Program-made: the position numbers and the translations under genes
Notes under the pieces: generated by a model
The model's database searches: none
What the model was told of the DNA's origin: nothing
What the model saw: only the letters and a program-made list of their open reading frames with translations
From: Strongylocentrotus purpuratus
Lineage: Eukaryota > Echinodermata > Echinoidea > Camarodonta > Strongylocentrotidae
DNA length: 64,000 nucleotides
Direction: 5' to 3'
NCBI RefSeq assembly: GCF_000002235.5
Contig: NW_022145607.1
Span: forward strand, 33,162,660 to 33,226,659
Part shown: one piece after another, positions 61,701-64,000 of the stretch
How positions within the stretch are numbered: the first letter of the stretch is position 1
Layout of the letters: each line of letters opens with the position of its first letter

Positions 61701-62404
61701 TTGGCACAAACTAATCACCAAGTGGCGCAAAGTAGCCGTCTATTGGCGCGAATGGCGCCAACAGGGTGAATTTTGGAATCAAATGGCCGTGTAATGGCGC
61801 AAACTGGCGCGAACTGGCGCAACATTTTGGAGCAAGCCGGGTGGCATTTGGCGCACGCCATATGGCACCCAGTTTATTCCACTTGGCGACACATGCCGAG
61901 CGGACATTAATTCGGCGCCACAGCGAGCCACTACGCGCCAATCACATAATCTTTGGCGCGAACTGGCACCAACTGGCGCCGGCCCAGTGGACTCCTAGCA
62001 TACGTGAATGATATCATTACTTTGTGCCATTAGAATAAAAAGCTTTCATATATCCAAGACTTTCAGCAAGAAATACTCTTCAAACTTACGTTTAAAAGAT
62101 TTTAAAGAATTCGTGTTTTTATGTGCTGTGGTATATTAGTATTACTTCATAAAATGCGTCCCTTGCATGTTAGTATTGATCTAAAAAAAAGGAGGTACAA
62201 CCATAATCAAAGATTTAACATTGGGTTTAAAATTTATACATACACATCACGCTGACAATTATTTTAGAACTATAATCAAGGATACGCCAAAAAAAAGTTC
62301 ATAAAAAGGCTACGTTTTTATGTCATACTTACAGTGTATCAAGTCGATCAAATATTTCAACTGCTGAACTGTCTATGGTGTTGATGTTGTTATTCGTCAG
62401 GGTT
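26285..62404 (-). CDS. Adhesion GPCR: LRR-LRRCT-Ly6-mucin-HRM-GAIN-GPS-7TM (5' end outside window)
   Basis: Eighteen exons on the minus strand join with GT..AG sites and matching phases into about 1780 codons ending in TAA. In order: one leucine-rich repeat, an LRRCT cap, a 12-cysteine Ly6/uPAR-like domain, a Thr/Ser/Pro mucin stalk of roughly 850 residues, an HRM-like module (C..W..CP..RFC..W..C), GAIN, a GPS with CVFWDF and HL/T, seven helices with the CWL motif in extracellular loop 2, and a short tail ending DSRI. Family knowledge: GAIN autoproteolysis leaves a tethered agonist beginning TNFALLM. LRR, LRRCT, HRM and GAIN recall the ADGRA group, but there the middle domain is Ig; here it is Ly6 plus mucin. 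More LRR exons and the signal peptide presumably lie beyond 64000. Confidence 0.92.
26872..27061. mobile_element. mariner/Tc1-like MITE with TA duplication
   Basis: 190-bp element with inverted ends CAGTAAAACCTG and CAGGTTTGACTG, flanked by TA on both sides, in the last receptor intron. GGTCTTTA motifs recur inside. There is no coding capacity. Confidence 0.8.
27073..27204 (-). CDS. Receptor exon: cytoplasmic tail, first part
   Basis: 132-nt exon, acceptor GTTCAG, donor GTAAGA, phase 1 at both ends. It encodes a hydrophilic tail (QAQLQKRMTLEYQVTTVESN then His/Gln/Ser-rich). Confidence 0.8.
27508..27613. mobile_element. Short G-run element with hAT-like end
   Basis: It begins CAGGGGCGGAGCC, followed by a run of about 16 G; GGGAGCCACCCTG at the right is an imperfect inverted match. 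Likely a small hAT-type MITE relic in a receptor intron. Confidence 0.35.
27700..28103 (-). CDS. Receptor exon: TM5 to TM7
   Basis: 404-nt exon, acceptor CATGCAG, donor GTAAAT. It opens FCWLKVGGIPFYASFVAPS (the CWL of loop 2, then TM5), LLGLTWGLGIFMI (TM6 with the GLTWGLG motif) and FAIFNSFQGFSIFVFHCLL (TM7 with FNSFQGF). These are signature motifs of family B2 receptors. Confidence 0.95.
28564..28908 (-). CDS. Receptor exon: TM2 to TM4
   Basis: 345-nt exon, acceptor CACGCAG, donor GTGAGT. It encodes RTRVLLNLVVALTFMNICF (TM2), CKLLGALLHYGLLTSIAWMA then LEAWHMYLAL (TM3) and VIGWGLPAVIVGILLGVDL (TM4). C in GEVACKLL and the W of AWMALEAW are family-typical. The exon is GC-rich compared with its AT-rich introns. 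Confidence 0.93.
28909..30489. other. Receptor intron, no gene seen
   Basis: AT-rich intron sequence upstream of TM2-4 in transcript order. I found no exon with splice sites and no recognisable protein motif. Short open frames on either strand lack family features. Confidence 0.5.
30490..30790 (+). mobile_element. LINE fragment (CR1/Jockey-group), RT C-terminal part, left half
   Basis: Translated pieces read KVVNFLKRNFY, then SAWDPYTITNISNVERVQNA, AARFVKNTYARNSSV and MGWIPLQEERQKSR. This is the C-terminal thumb region of a non-LTR reverse transcriptase (WDP...IE.VQ..AARF...GW..L..RR). A frame change near an A-rich stretch (about 30560-30600) shows it is dead. It resumes after a nested insertion at about 33607. 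Confidence 0.8.
30791..30926 (-). mobile_element. 5'-truncated LINE 3' end, inserted in the first LINE
   Basis: On the minus strand this reads as a short 3' untranslated tail ending in a repeated TTGAAA/ATTGAA microsatellite. It interrupts the plus-strand LINE with a short TATT-type duplication. A few bases at 33607 may be its other end, since the hAT element was inserted into it. Confidence 0.5.
31780..33355. repeat. Minisatellite of about 13 units of 105-125 bp
   Basis: Each unit runs through CTGAATTCAGATGAGGATTA, GTCGAGAACGGTACAACGAA, TCGTCTTCTTTCTCTAATGA, AATGAAACGTAAAAGCTTCC and the hairpin CGCGCTTCGCGCG followed by a G run. The CTTCGCGC landmark falls near 31852, 31978, 32090, 32210, 32450, 32690, 32805 and so on. 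It lies wholly inside the hAT-type element. Confidence 0.93.
33357..33500. repeat. GT-rich microsatellite
   Basis: Interrupted TG repeats, with some CG steps, at the right end of the hAT-type element. Confidence 0.95.
33607..34107 (+). mobile_element. LINE fragment, RT C-terminal part, right half with TAA tail
   Basis: This continues the LINE split at 30790: ITCLYKMIHDLMDINYNDY follows directly on the left half, then several stops, then RTDAHAYSFFPRTVKYWNSL and LNTLKSALKT, the usual end of CR1/Jockey-type ORF2. A TAA microsatellite (about 34053-34107) forms its 3' end. Confidence 0.82.
34264..34412. mobile_element. Short MITE with GGCCCTGTTT ends
   Basis: About 150 bp bounded by GGCCCTGTTT and AAACAGGGCC, with AATAACAA and TTGTTATTG as further inverted matches. 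Target duplication not clear. Confidence 0.65.
34597..34875 (+). pseudogene. Possible CRAL-TRIO-like relic
   Basis: A 92-codon open frame contains LLKYPETKIQSYGVTIL and PPTIKRIFYLY. PETQ..G followed by a hydrophobic strand, then a segment like P.RI...., resembles the lipid-binding core of CRAL-TRIO proteins. No splice sites or flanking domain could be placed, and conserved glycines and acidic residues look lost. A decayed retrocopy fragment inside a receptor intron is possible; so is chance. Confidence 0.25.
34884..35133. mobile_element. MITE with about 45-bp imperfect inverted ends
   Basis: TCAAACACAAATTGGCAAC at 34889 recurs as GTTGCCAATTTGTGTTTGA at 35110. Similarity extends inward (CACTGTAACGTGTATTACG versus its inverted partner). 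No coding sequence. Confidence 0.75.
35256..35561. mobile_element. MITE with GGTGTTTCACAAAGAT ends
   Basis: Left end GGTGTTTCACAAAGATTTTA, followed by AAGTCGAACTTAACTCTAAG, matches in inverted orientation ACTTAGAGATGAGTTCAACT and ATCTTTGTGAAATACC at the right. The ends are about 45 bp long. The element at 57961-58407 has a related terminus. Confidence 0.75.
35617..35744 (-). CDS. Receptor exon: TM1
   Basis: 128-nt exon, acceptor CTACAG, donor GTACGT. After GDHMMALSIITFAG comes LSILGLVVTFFSYIMI, the first membrane helix. It is preceded by about 235 bp of CT repeat in the transcript. Confidence 0.9.
35756..35990. repeat. GA/CT microsatellite before TM1 exon
   Basis: About 235 bp of GAGA-type repeat. 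In the receptor transcript it reads as a continuous polypyrimidine tract ending about 12 nt before the TM1 acceptor. Confidence 0.95.
36148..36251 (-). CDS. Receptor exon: GPS cleavage site and tethered agonist
   Basis: 104-nt exon, acceptor TTTCATAG, donor GTGAGT. It encodes GTWSTEGC and CECDHLTNFALLM. The HLT triad is intact, so self-cleavage between Leu and Thr is expected, exposing TNFALLM as tethered agonist. Confidence 0.93.
36782..36827 (-). CDS. Receptor exon: GPS, first part
   Basis: 46-nt exon, acceptor TTCACAG, donor GTAAGA. It encodes RADNPSCVFWDFAAA; CVFWDF is the hallmark start of the GPS motif. Confidence 0.9.
37463..37642 (-). CDS. Receptor exon: GAIN subdomain B
   Basis: 180-nt exon, acceptor ATGTCAG, donor GTAATA, phase 0 at both ends. 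It ends LKISGLRDPVKTSFIHQRPE; LxDPVxxxxxH is the strand just before the GPS in adhesion GPCRs. Confidence 0.87.
37747..37905 (-). mobile_element. LINE 3' end fragment with TAAA tail
   Basis: On the minus strand: GGGCCTCCTTGTAAAGCAGG, then GGCTTGAATGGAACTACCCT, then AATAAAACTG and AATAAATAAAT repeats. This looks like the 3' untranslated end of a CR1-like LINE, 5' truncated. Confidence 0.5.
38419..38565 (-). CDS. Receptor exon: GAIN, middle part 2
   Basis: 147-nt exon, acceptor TCTTGCAG, donor GTATTA, phase 0 at both ends. It encodes SASLELPGSLF and DRVQFVIYKDVIFFE, beta-strand-rich GAIN subdomain B sequence. Confidence 0.85.
39241..39403 (-). CDS. Receptor exon: GAIN, middle part 1
   Basis: 163-nt exon, acceptor TTTTCAG, donor GTAAAA. 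It encodes VLHLIDEFALHVDFEGDMFE and VVVVKINTEM, the helix-to-strand transition of GAIN. Phases 2 in and 0 out fit both neighbours. Confidence 0.85.
39804..40476. mobile_element. Nonautonomous element rich in TTGGGCAA motifs
   Basis: Imperfect inverted ends CTGTAAAAAAAAGTTGAGCA and TGGGTAAACAATTG...CTCTAAAAAA (right end read inverted). TTGGGCAA/TTGGGTAA motifs recur throughout on both strands, and TTATTTTCTCCCAACCATTT occurs twice (39872, 40007). A SINE head and a TA repeat are nested in the middle. No protein. Confidence 0.55.
40115..40195 (+). mobile_element. tRNA-derived SINE head
   Basis: TGGTCGAGTGG (A-box-like) and GGTTCGAGTCC (B-box) are 44 nt apart, with GATCACAAGGTCCGCGG between. The 5' end cannot pair with GCGGTGCT at the 3' side, so it is not a working tRNA. 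Nearly the same head occurs at 62583. Confidence 0.75.
40550..40878. mobile_element. MITE with GGGACTTTTAGATTT ends and TA duplication
   Basis: Left GGGACTTTTAGATTTTCACG and right TGCAAATCTAAAAGTCCC form inverted ends of about 28 bp, with TA on both sides. Interior 40644-40790 matches 47752-47905. Confidence 0.75.
40881..42298. other. Intron / intergenic stretch, nothing recognised
   Basis: AT-rich DNA upstream of the ankyrin gene. I see no exon; any promoter or 5' exon of the ankyrin gene would lie here but cannot be placed. Confidence 0.4.
42299..43469 (+). CDS. Ankyrin gene exon 1
   Basis: Encodes 390 residues, almost all ankyrin units of 99 bp. Units 4 and 5 (about 42745-42945) are nearly identical in DNA, a recent tandem duplication. 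STPLNLAS and RPLHxASxFG units recur five repeats apart, indicating an older five-unit duplication. Confidence 0.88.
42299..44948 (+). CDS. Ankyrin-repeat protein, two exons, nested in receptor intron
   Basis: Exons 42299-43469 and 44761-44948 join (donor GAAG/GTATGG, acceptor CATGCAG, phase 1) into 452 codons ending in TAA. I start at ATG 42299 (MASNSRFNV); the frame opens earlier but only with a TTG. After a partial repeat there are about ten 33-residue ankyrin units (GHLDVVQYLVSQGAQV type with TPLLVAS). The second exon adds ENDLNKNVSEVLGKSPFEEF and LLKLNNFNYTVTSKQL, a short C-terminal domain that I do not recognise. Ankyrin solenoids bind other proteins; no partner can be named. The first unit is incomplete, so a 5' exon may be missing. 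It lies on the plus strand inside the 9.8-kb minus-strand receptor intron. Confidence 0.82.
43577..43626 (+). mobile_element. SINE 3' tail fragment
   Basis: ATGCGCTTTATAAATTGACA followed by ATT repeats. The same GCGCTTTATAAAT plus ATT tail ends the SINE at 62900. Confidence 0.55.
43627..44760. other. Ankyrin gene intron with poly-G/C island
   Basis: Mostly anonymous. Around 44492-44700 there are runs of 17, 10 and 9 G, an A-run and CCCCC, bounded by GCCAGCCGCTGAATAAGCGG and GCGTACGCGCCTGC: probably a small G-rich MITE, superfamily unknown. Confidence 0.4.
44761..44948 (+). CDS. Ankyrin gene exon 2 with stop
   Basis: 188 nt, acceptor TTTCATGCAG, phase fitting exon 1. Encodes a 61-residue mostly helical tail ending ELVESGKRP, then TAA. 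Confidence 0.72.
45620..47215. repeat. Three diverged direct repeats of a short block
   Basis: GGAAGTCA.ACTAT.AT.TG-TGAAAAC-type sequence at about 45628, 46750 and 47168. The first two are followed by TTCACAAA(A/G)TATT. Old duplications in the receptor intron; no coding sense. Confidence 0.4.
47752..47905. repeat. Second copy of the MITE interior at 40644-40790
   Basis: Shares TGGTTCCCCATGATCTC-like and GATGAGATA.CCACCTGTCA-type blocks with 40644-40790 in the same orientation. Terminal repeats were not found here, so it is a partial or diverged copy. Confidence 0.65.
47906..49218. other. Receptor intron, no gene seen
   Basis: AT-rich, with a TTTA microsatellite at 49133-49155. Nothing else recognised. 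Confidence 0.4.
49219..49450 (-). CDS. Receptor exon: GAIN subdomain A
   Basis: 232-nt exon, acceptor TCTCAAG, donor GTAATT. It encodes an all-helical segment (VSKNLTTITSSPTELNETDV, then VDLAVDVLENLARSI and ENAVDAINNLAGAMM), typical of GAIN subdomain A. It is separated from the next exon by the largest intron, about 9.8 kb, which hosts an ankyrin gene on the other strand. Confidence 0.85.
49934..50037 (-). CDS. Receptor exon: HRM-like domain, second part
   Basis: 104-nt exon, acceptor TTTCAG, donor GTGAGT. The split Cys codon gives ATRFC, followed by ADVTWDDRNTSSC, which matches the closing C..W..C of an HRM module. It then runs into QVLQRLSEVPITV, the start of the GAIN region. Confidence 0.85.
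50408..53078 (-). CDS. Receptor exon: giant mucin-like stalk and start of HRM domain
   Basis: This single 2671-nt exon encodes about 890 residues, overwhelmingly Thr, Ser and Pro with almost no Cys, typical of an O-glycosylated mucin stalk. It contains eight tandem 21-residue units (STPISTQTVSSKEATTIPTM type) and a separate two-copy repeat with NTLTPLVTPVSP. The last 45 residues are globular: HCLEE, ITWLRTPG and ECPYG, the first half of an HRM-like module. The acceptor AATATAG/AC gives phase 1 and matches the previous exon; the donor TCTG/GTGAGT leaves phase 2. A start codon within the longer open frame upstream would lie in the intron and is not supported. Confidence 0.88.
51745..52285 (-). 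repeat. Coding minisatellite, eight 63-bp units in the mucin exon
   Basis: Within the mucin exon a 63-bp unit encoding STPISTQTVSSKEATTIPTMQ variants occurs about eight times; one unit is a codon shorter. All units stay in frame. Such coding arrays are usually length-variable between individuals; variation here is inference. Confidence 0.9.
53634..55603. mobile_element. Nonautonomous DNA transposon, GGTGATACGTA ends, TA duplication
   Basis: GGTGATACGTACG at 53634 and CATACGTATCACC ending at 55603 are inverted, with TA outside both. The left end is itself a 26-bp palindrome (GGTGATACGT, spacer, ACGTATCACC). The interior has a CpG-rich block (53955-54125) and a direct duplication: 54669-54797 resembles 55125-55250 (CTGGATTCTACATTT, GCGAGCAATATC). 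No transposase. Confidence 0.65.
54925..54986 (+). pseudogene. tRNA 3'-half relic
   Basis: CCTGG-TTCGAGT-CTGGG forms a T-arm, followed by CGTCTCCAACCA and a T7 run. The 5' half does not fold. Probably a tRNA-derived piece inside the transposon at 53634. Confidence 0.35.
55679..55735. repeat. C-run and CT/TTC microsatellite
   Basis: About 18 C, then TC repeats, then TTC repeats, in a receptor intron. Confidence 0.9.
56000..56116 (-). CDS. Receptor exon: linker into mucin stalk
   Basis: 117-nt exon, acceptor TTCACCAG, donor GTAAGC, phase 1 on both sides. It starts DYTLPGFPRDPSLV and turns Thr-rich (TVTETTTASATTETT), so it opens the mucin region. A 222-bp minisatellite sits about 40 bp before its acceptor. 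Confidence 0.8.
56156..56378. repeat. 11-bp minisatellite GGTCTAGTGTC
   Basis: About 20 imperfect copies of GGTCTAGTGTC/GGCCTGGTTC, ending some 40 bp from the acceptor of the mucin-linker exon. The spurious Thr/Arg/Asp frame within it is a repeat artefact. Confidence 0.9.
56729..56918 (-). CDS. Receptor exon: Ly6/uPAR-like domain, second part
   Basis: 190-nt exon, acceptor TTCCAG, donor GTAGGA. It starts GACFNEIRV, continues KSCKQIQAC, and ends CRTCCLGDLCNRP, the CC-x-x-D-x-CN signature that closes Ly6/uPAR/three-finger domains. With the preceding exon the domain has 12 cysteines, two more than the usual ten. No GPI-anchor signal follows; the frame runs on into the mucin stalk. Confidence 0.87.
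57599..57681 (-). CDS. Receptor exon: Ly6/uPAR-like domain, first part
   Basis: 83-nt exon with acceptor TTTCAG and donor GTAAGC. It encodes VCILCNGGSDAEC then IQTCSSTQ, the opening CxxC and next two cysteines of a three-finger domain. The upstream phase 1 fits the LRRCT exon, and it ends in phase 0. Confidence 0.85.
57961..58407. mobile_element. MITE with long (80-90 bp) inverted ends
   Basis: GGGGGATGTTTCACAGAGAC with CTAAGATCGACTTGAACTAT, GGCAGGC and ACTGGTTGCTCTCACCATT at the left recur inverted at 58315-58407. The right arm has a short insertion (GTCCAACTTAAG). Related to the terminus at 35256. Lies between the Ly6 and LRRCT exons. Confidence 0.85.
58500..58930 (-). pseudogene. Tandem degenerate copies of the LRRCT exon 3' half
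   Basis: On the minus strand four blocks resemble the end of the LRRCT exon (GHQITGATCSSP ... REEITGAGFCSPS plus donor). These are GHVLFSRTSAYQRVDVTIDG followed by VCQSS (about 58505-58588), HRDEIAVAGFCPS (about 58633-58675), LTGFCPS (about 58729-58765), and a copy with GTAAGATTGATTCAAATATT (about 58850-58910) that matches the real donor and intron start. Stops or lost cysteines show they are mostly dead. Confidence 0.6.
59008..59171 (-). CDS. Receptor exon: LRRCT cap
   Basis: 164-nt exon, acceptor CATCAG, donor GTAAGA. It continues DLTSNVFVCDCDLSWFRNWL and contains GATCSSP and GAGFCSPS: the four-cysteine C-terminal cap of an LRR domain (CDC...C...C). It ends in phase 1, completed to Ser by the first Ly6 exon. 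Degenerate copies of its 3' half lie just downstream (58500-58920). Confidence 0.92.
59722..62001. mobile_element. Harbinger/PIF DNA transposon
   Basis: Inverted ends GCTAGGAGTCCACTGGGCC (59724-59742) and its complement (61981-61999) bound 2.28 kb in the receptor intron between the LRR and LRRCT exons. The exact duplication is ambiguous because the ends meet at a palindromic CTAG. Both subterminal arms (about 59742-60200 and 61660-61985) are packed with TTGGCGCCA/GGCGC motifs, more than 25 in total. The interior holds one transposase frame on the minus strand; no Myb-like second gene is seen. Confidence 0.93.
60313..61561 (-). pseudogene. Harbinger (HARBI1-like) transposase, broken
   Basis: ATG at 61561 opens MSEAFDNVGVMMLLHQKMM, then an acidic stretch and PPKKKRK, an SV40-like nuclear signal, then HTWWFRP. 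A frame change near 61400 leads into LRAEHGQYHTLMEEL and SPEMFDDLLVRLTPHL (helical N-domain). The DDE catalytic set is visible: D in LGAYDGKHIHL, D in FMWIDVGGVG and E in RRVVENAFGIL. An in-frame TAG at about 60815 follows HQSDA, where the family usually has Q. The frame resumes IYNNSELKECIE. The C-terminus runs into an A/T homopolymer. Two breaks make it inactive; the well-kept rest suggests a fairly young copy. Confidence 0.9.
62333..62404 (-). CDS. Receptor exon: leucine-rich repeat
   Basis: This is a 72-nt exon with acceptor TTTCAG and donor GTAAGT, phase 2 at both ends, encoding one 24-residue LRR (TLTNNNINTID..., then IFDRLDT). One LRR per 72-nt phase-2 exon is the classic arrangement, so further exons of the same kind are expected upstream, beyond the window. 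The split Leu codon is completed by the next exon to give LDTLDLTSN. Confidence 0.88.
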
Positions 62405-62582
62405 CTGAAATATGACAGGAAAATAAAGAAACAATAATAAATCTTCATGGTCTGCATTCTATAAAAATTTTAAAAAAGAGGAAAGGGGGGTGGGGTTATG
62501 AAAGGGTGTTTACATTTGGCACTTCAACGGCTTATTCCAGATTTCTGGTAAGGACCATTCTTGCATTGTACTCCATGAAAAA

Positions 62583-62910
62583 ATAGGTGTCGTGGTCGAG
62601 TGGATATGTCACCCTACTGTTGATCACCAGGTCCGCGGTTCGAGTCCCGCCGTAGCACTAATGTCATTTGGCAAGACATTAATCTACATTTTACCACACT
62701 CGACCCAGGTGAGGTAACTGGGTACCTGGTAGGATTATTAGGAAATCACCATCTGTAAACGTCTTTAAGTCAAAACTGAAAACACTTCTTTTTAATTAAC
62801 TGTACCGTAAATCTAAGCATATCAGGAGCTCTTGTAGCGCAGTAGAATATATACCTAATATTGGATAGTTTCTGCGCTTTATAAATGTACTATAATTATT
62901 ATTATTATTA
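62583..62910 (+). mobile_element. tRNA-derived SINE
   Basis: The head TCGTGGTCGAGTGGATATGT contains an A-box-like segment, and GGTTCGAGTCC is a B-box. The body has CTCGACCCAGGTGAGG and GGGTACCTGGTAGGA, typical of echinoderm SINE bodies as far as I recall. The tail is GCGCTTTATAAATG plus ATT repeats. The head is nearly the same as at 40115. Confidence 0.8.
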
Positions 62911-62924
62911 GGGTAATAATTTCC

Positions 62925-63007
62925 AAAGCTCTCTGGAAGCGCATAGGGACTTTATATATAATGCGATATGCGCTATACTAGAACTGAATAAAAGGTTATT
63001 ATTATTC
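62925..63007 (+). mobile_element. Second SINE-like tail
   Basis: GATATGCGCTATACTAGAAC followed by TGAATAAAAGG and ATT repeats, directly behind the SINE at 62583; probably the end of an older copy. Confidence 0.4.
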
Positions 63008-63009
63008 AA

Positions 63010-64000
63010 AGTGTGCTTCATACAGCTTTAACAACAAAAAAAAGAGAATCACTGGTGCTAGGAGCTTGGAAACCTTTCAGTGGTTCTAAATAAAAGTAAT
63101 TTCCTTGGTGTACATGAAGAGGAAGTATTAAATCGACGTGAAGTCGGCATGCAGTATGTCTTTTTATTTGATTTGATTGGGACTACCACACTTTATATGG
63201 CTTATCGATAAAACGAATAGATAAACAATAGAAAACAGTCGTATTTTGTTAAAAGAAGCTAGGAAAAGGGATCTCTTGCATGCTTTATCACGGCTCAAGA
63301 GTCGCATATCCTATGATTTCAGTGGACACTTTTAAATCTTTAAAAAACCCGTAATATTCCAATTTGTCCTTGAAAAATATTCTATCATTCCTCAGACAAT
63401 TCATAGTATTGTCTTTTAGTTTATTATTATTTTACCAGTTGTTTTTTATTCAATTTTGAAATTTAAAACCCCAAACACCTTTGTTTTACCCCTTTCTTTT
63501 TTCTCCTCCAAAATATAAATCTTATAGCTTGATAATTCTGGAAAACAATAACCTGTCAAGCCTCAGGAGGCTTTTAAAGATGGCCCTTTTATTCTTTATT
63601 CTTCTTATTTCAAATGAATTTATTTAATGTACCTTGTATTTACCCTTGAAATGCTTTGTATATATTTTAATGTTTTTGCGTGTTTTTTAAACTGAAGAAC
63701 GAATATACAATGAACTTGAAATCTTAAGTGAATTCTTGCTCTCCCTCCACCCCCTCCCCGTAGCTGATACCTCCCCCCCCCCCCCTCCAATCAGCTCCCT
63801 CAAATGTACCCCTTTCTCATCTCCCCTCCCCTCTCCTACCTACACCTCGTTCCATGTCTTAACACGCTTGCGTCGTTAACTTCAAGCTCATGCCTCCATA
63901 GCAACGAACATAATCATGATGTATGGTTGTTTTGACATTTTAGGTAACAGCCCTGTAACAAAGAAATAAACTCTTGGATTCCTTGTCGTAAAGACGCTCG
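63010..64000. other. Intron of the receptor, no further exon found
   Basis: I searched by eye for more 72-nt LRR exons on the minus strand and found none. 63690-63722 (AACGAATATACAATGAACTT) looks like a LINE-type tail. 63738-63850 is C-rich. Confidence 0.4.

Overview
The window is animal nuclear DNA: split genes with consensus GT..AG introns, LINE, SINE and DNA-transposon copies, many microsatellites and a large satellite array. The gene families (an LRR-bearing adhesion GPCR and an ankyrin protein whose repeats carry the GHLDVVQYLVSQGAQV signature), the tRNA-derived SINEs ending in GCGCTTTATAAAT plus ATT repeats, and the hAT-, Harbinger- and mariner-like relics suggest a marine deuterostome, most likely an echinoderm such as a sea urchin. 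This species call is inference from family resemblance.

Layout. (1) 1-18779: satellite array of about 31 tandem units of roughly 602 bp. It runs off the left edge, holds at least two monomer subfamilies in higher-order arrangement and ends in a diverged unit. Each monomer carries a tRNA-like module followed by T5. (2) 18786-23640: complex tandem repeats and segmental duplications rich in poly-G/C, including two copies of a 1.57-kb compound unit. (3) 23640-26284: AT-rich DNA, a 74-bp inverted repeat and a TAG microsatellite, downstream of the main gene. (4) 26285-62404, minus strand: one large adhesion-GPCR gene, open at its 5' end beyond the right edge. I resolved 18 coding exons by hand with splice sites and matching phases. 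In transcript order they encode a leucine-rich repeat, an LRRCT cap, a Ly6/uPAR-type three-finger domain, a giant Ser/Thr/Pro mucin stalk, an HRM-like domain, GAIN, a GPS with intact HLT, seven TM helices and a short tail ending in SRI. (5) Inside one intron of the receptor, on the opposite strand, lies a two-exon ankyrin-repeat gene (42299-44948). (6) The receptor introns hold a Harbinger transposon with a broken transposase, a nested LINE/LINE/hAT stack, many MITEs, SINE fragments and minisatellites.

The receptor is the biological centre. LRR, LRRCT and the three-finger domain would form the ligand-facing tip, the mucin a long extended spacer, and GAIN/GPS the autoproteolytic switch that exposes a tethered agonist to the 7TM bundle. 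The LRR-LRRCT-Ly6-mucin-HRM-GAIN-7TM order is the most unusual observation here. All repeat and family assignments were made by eye, without database searches.
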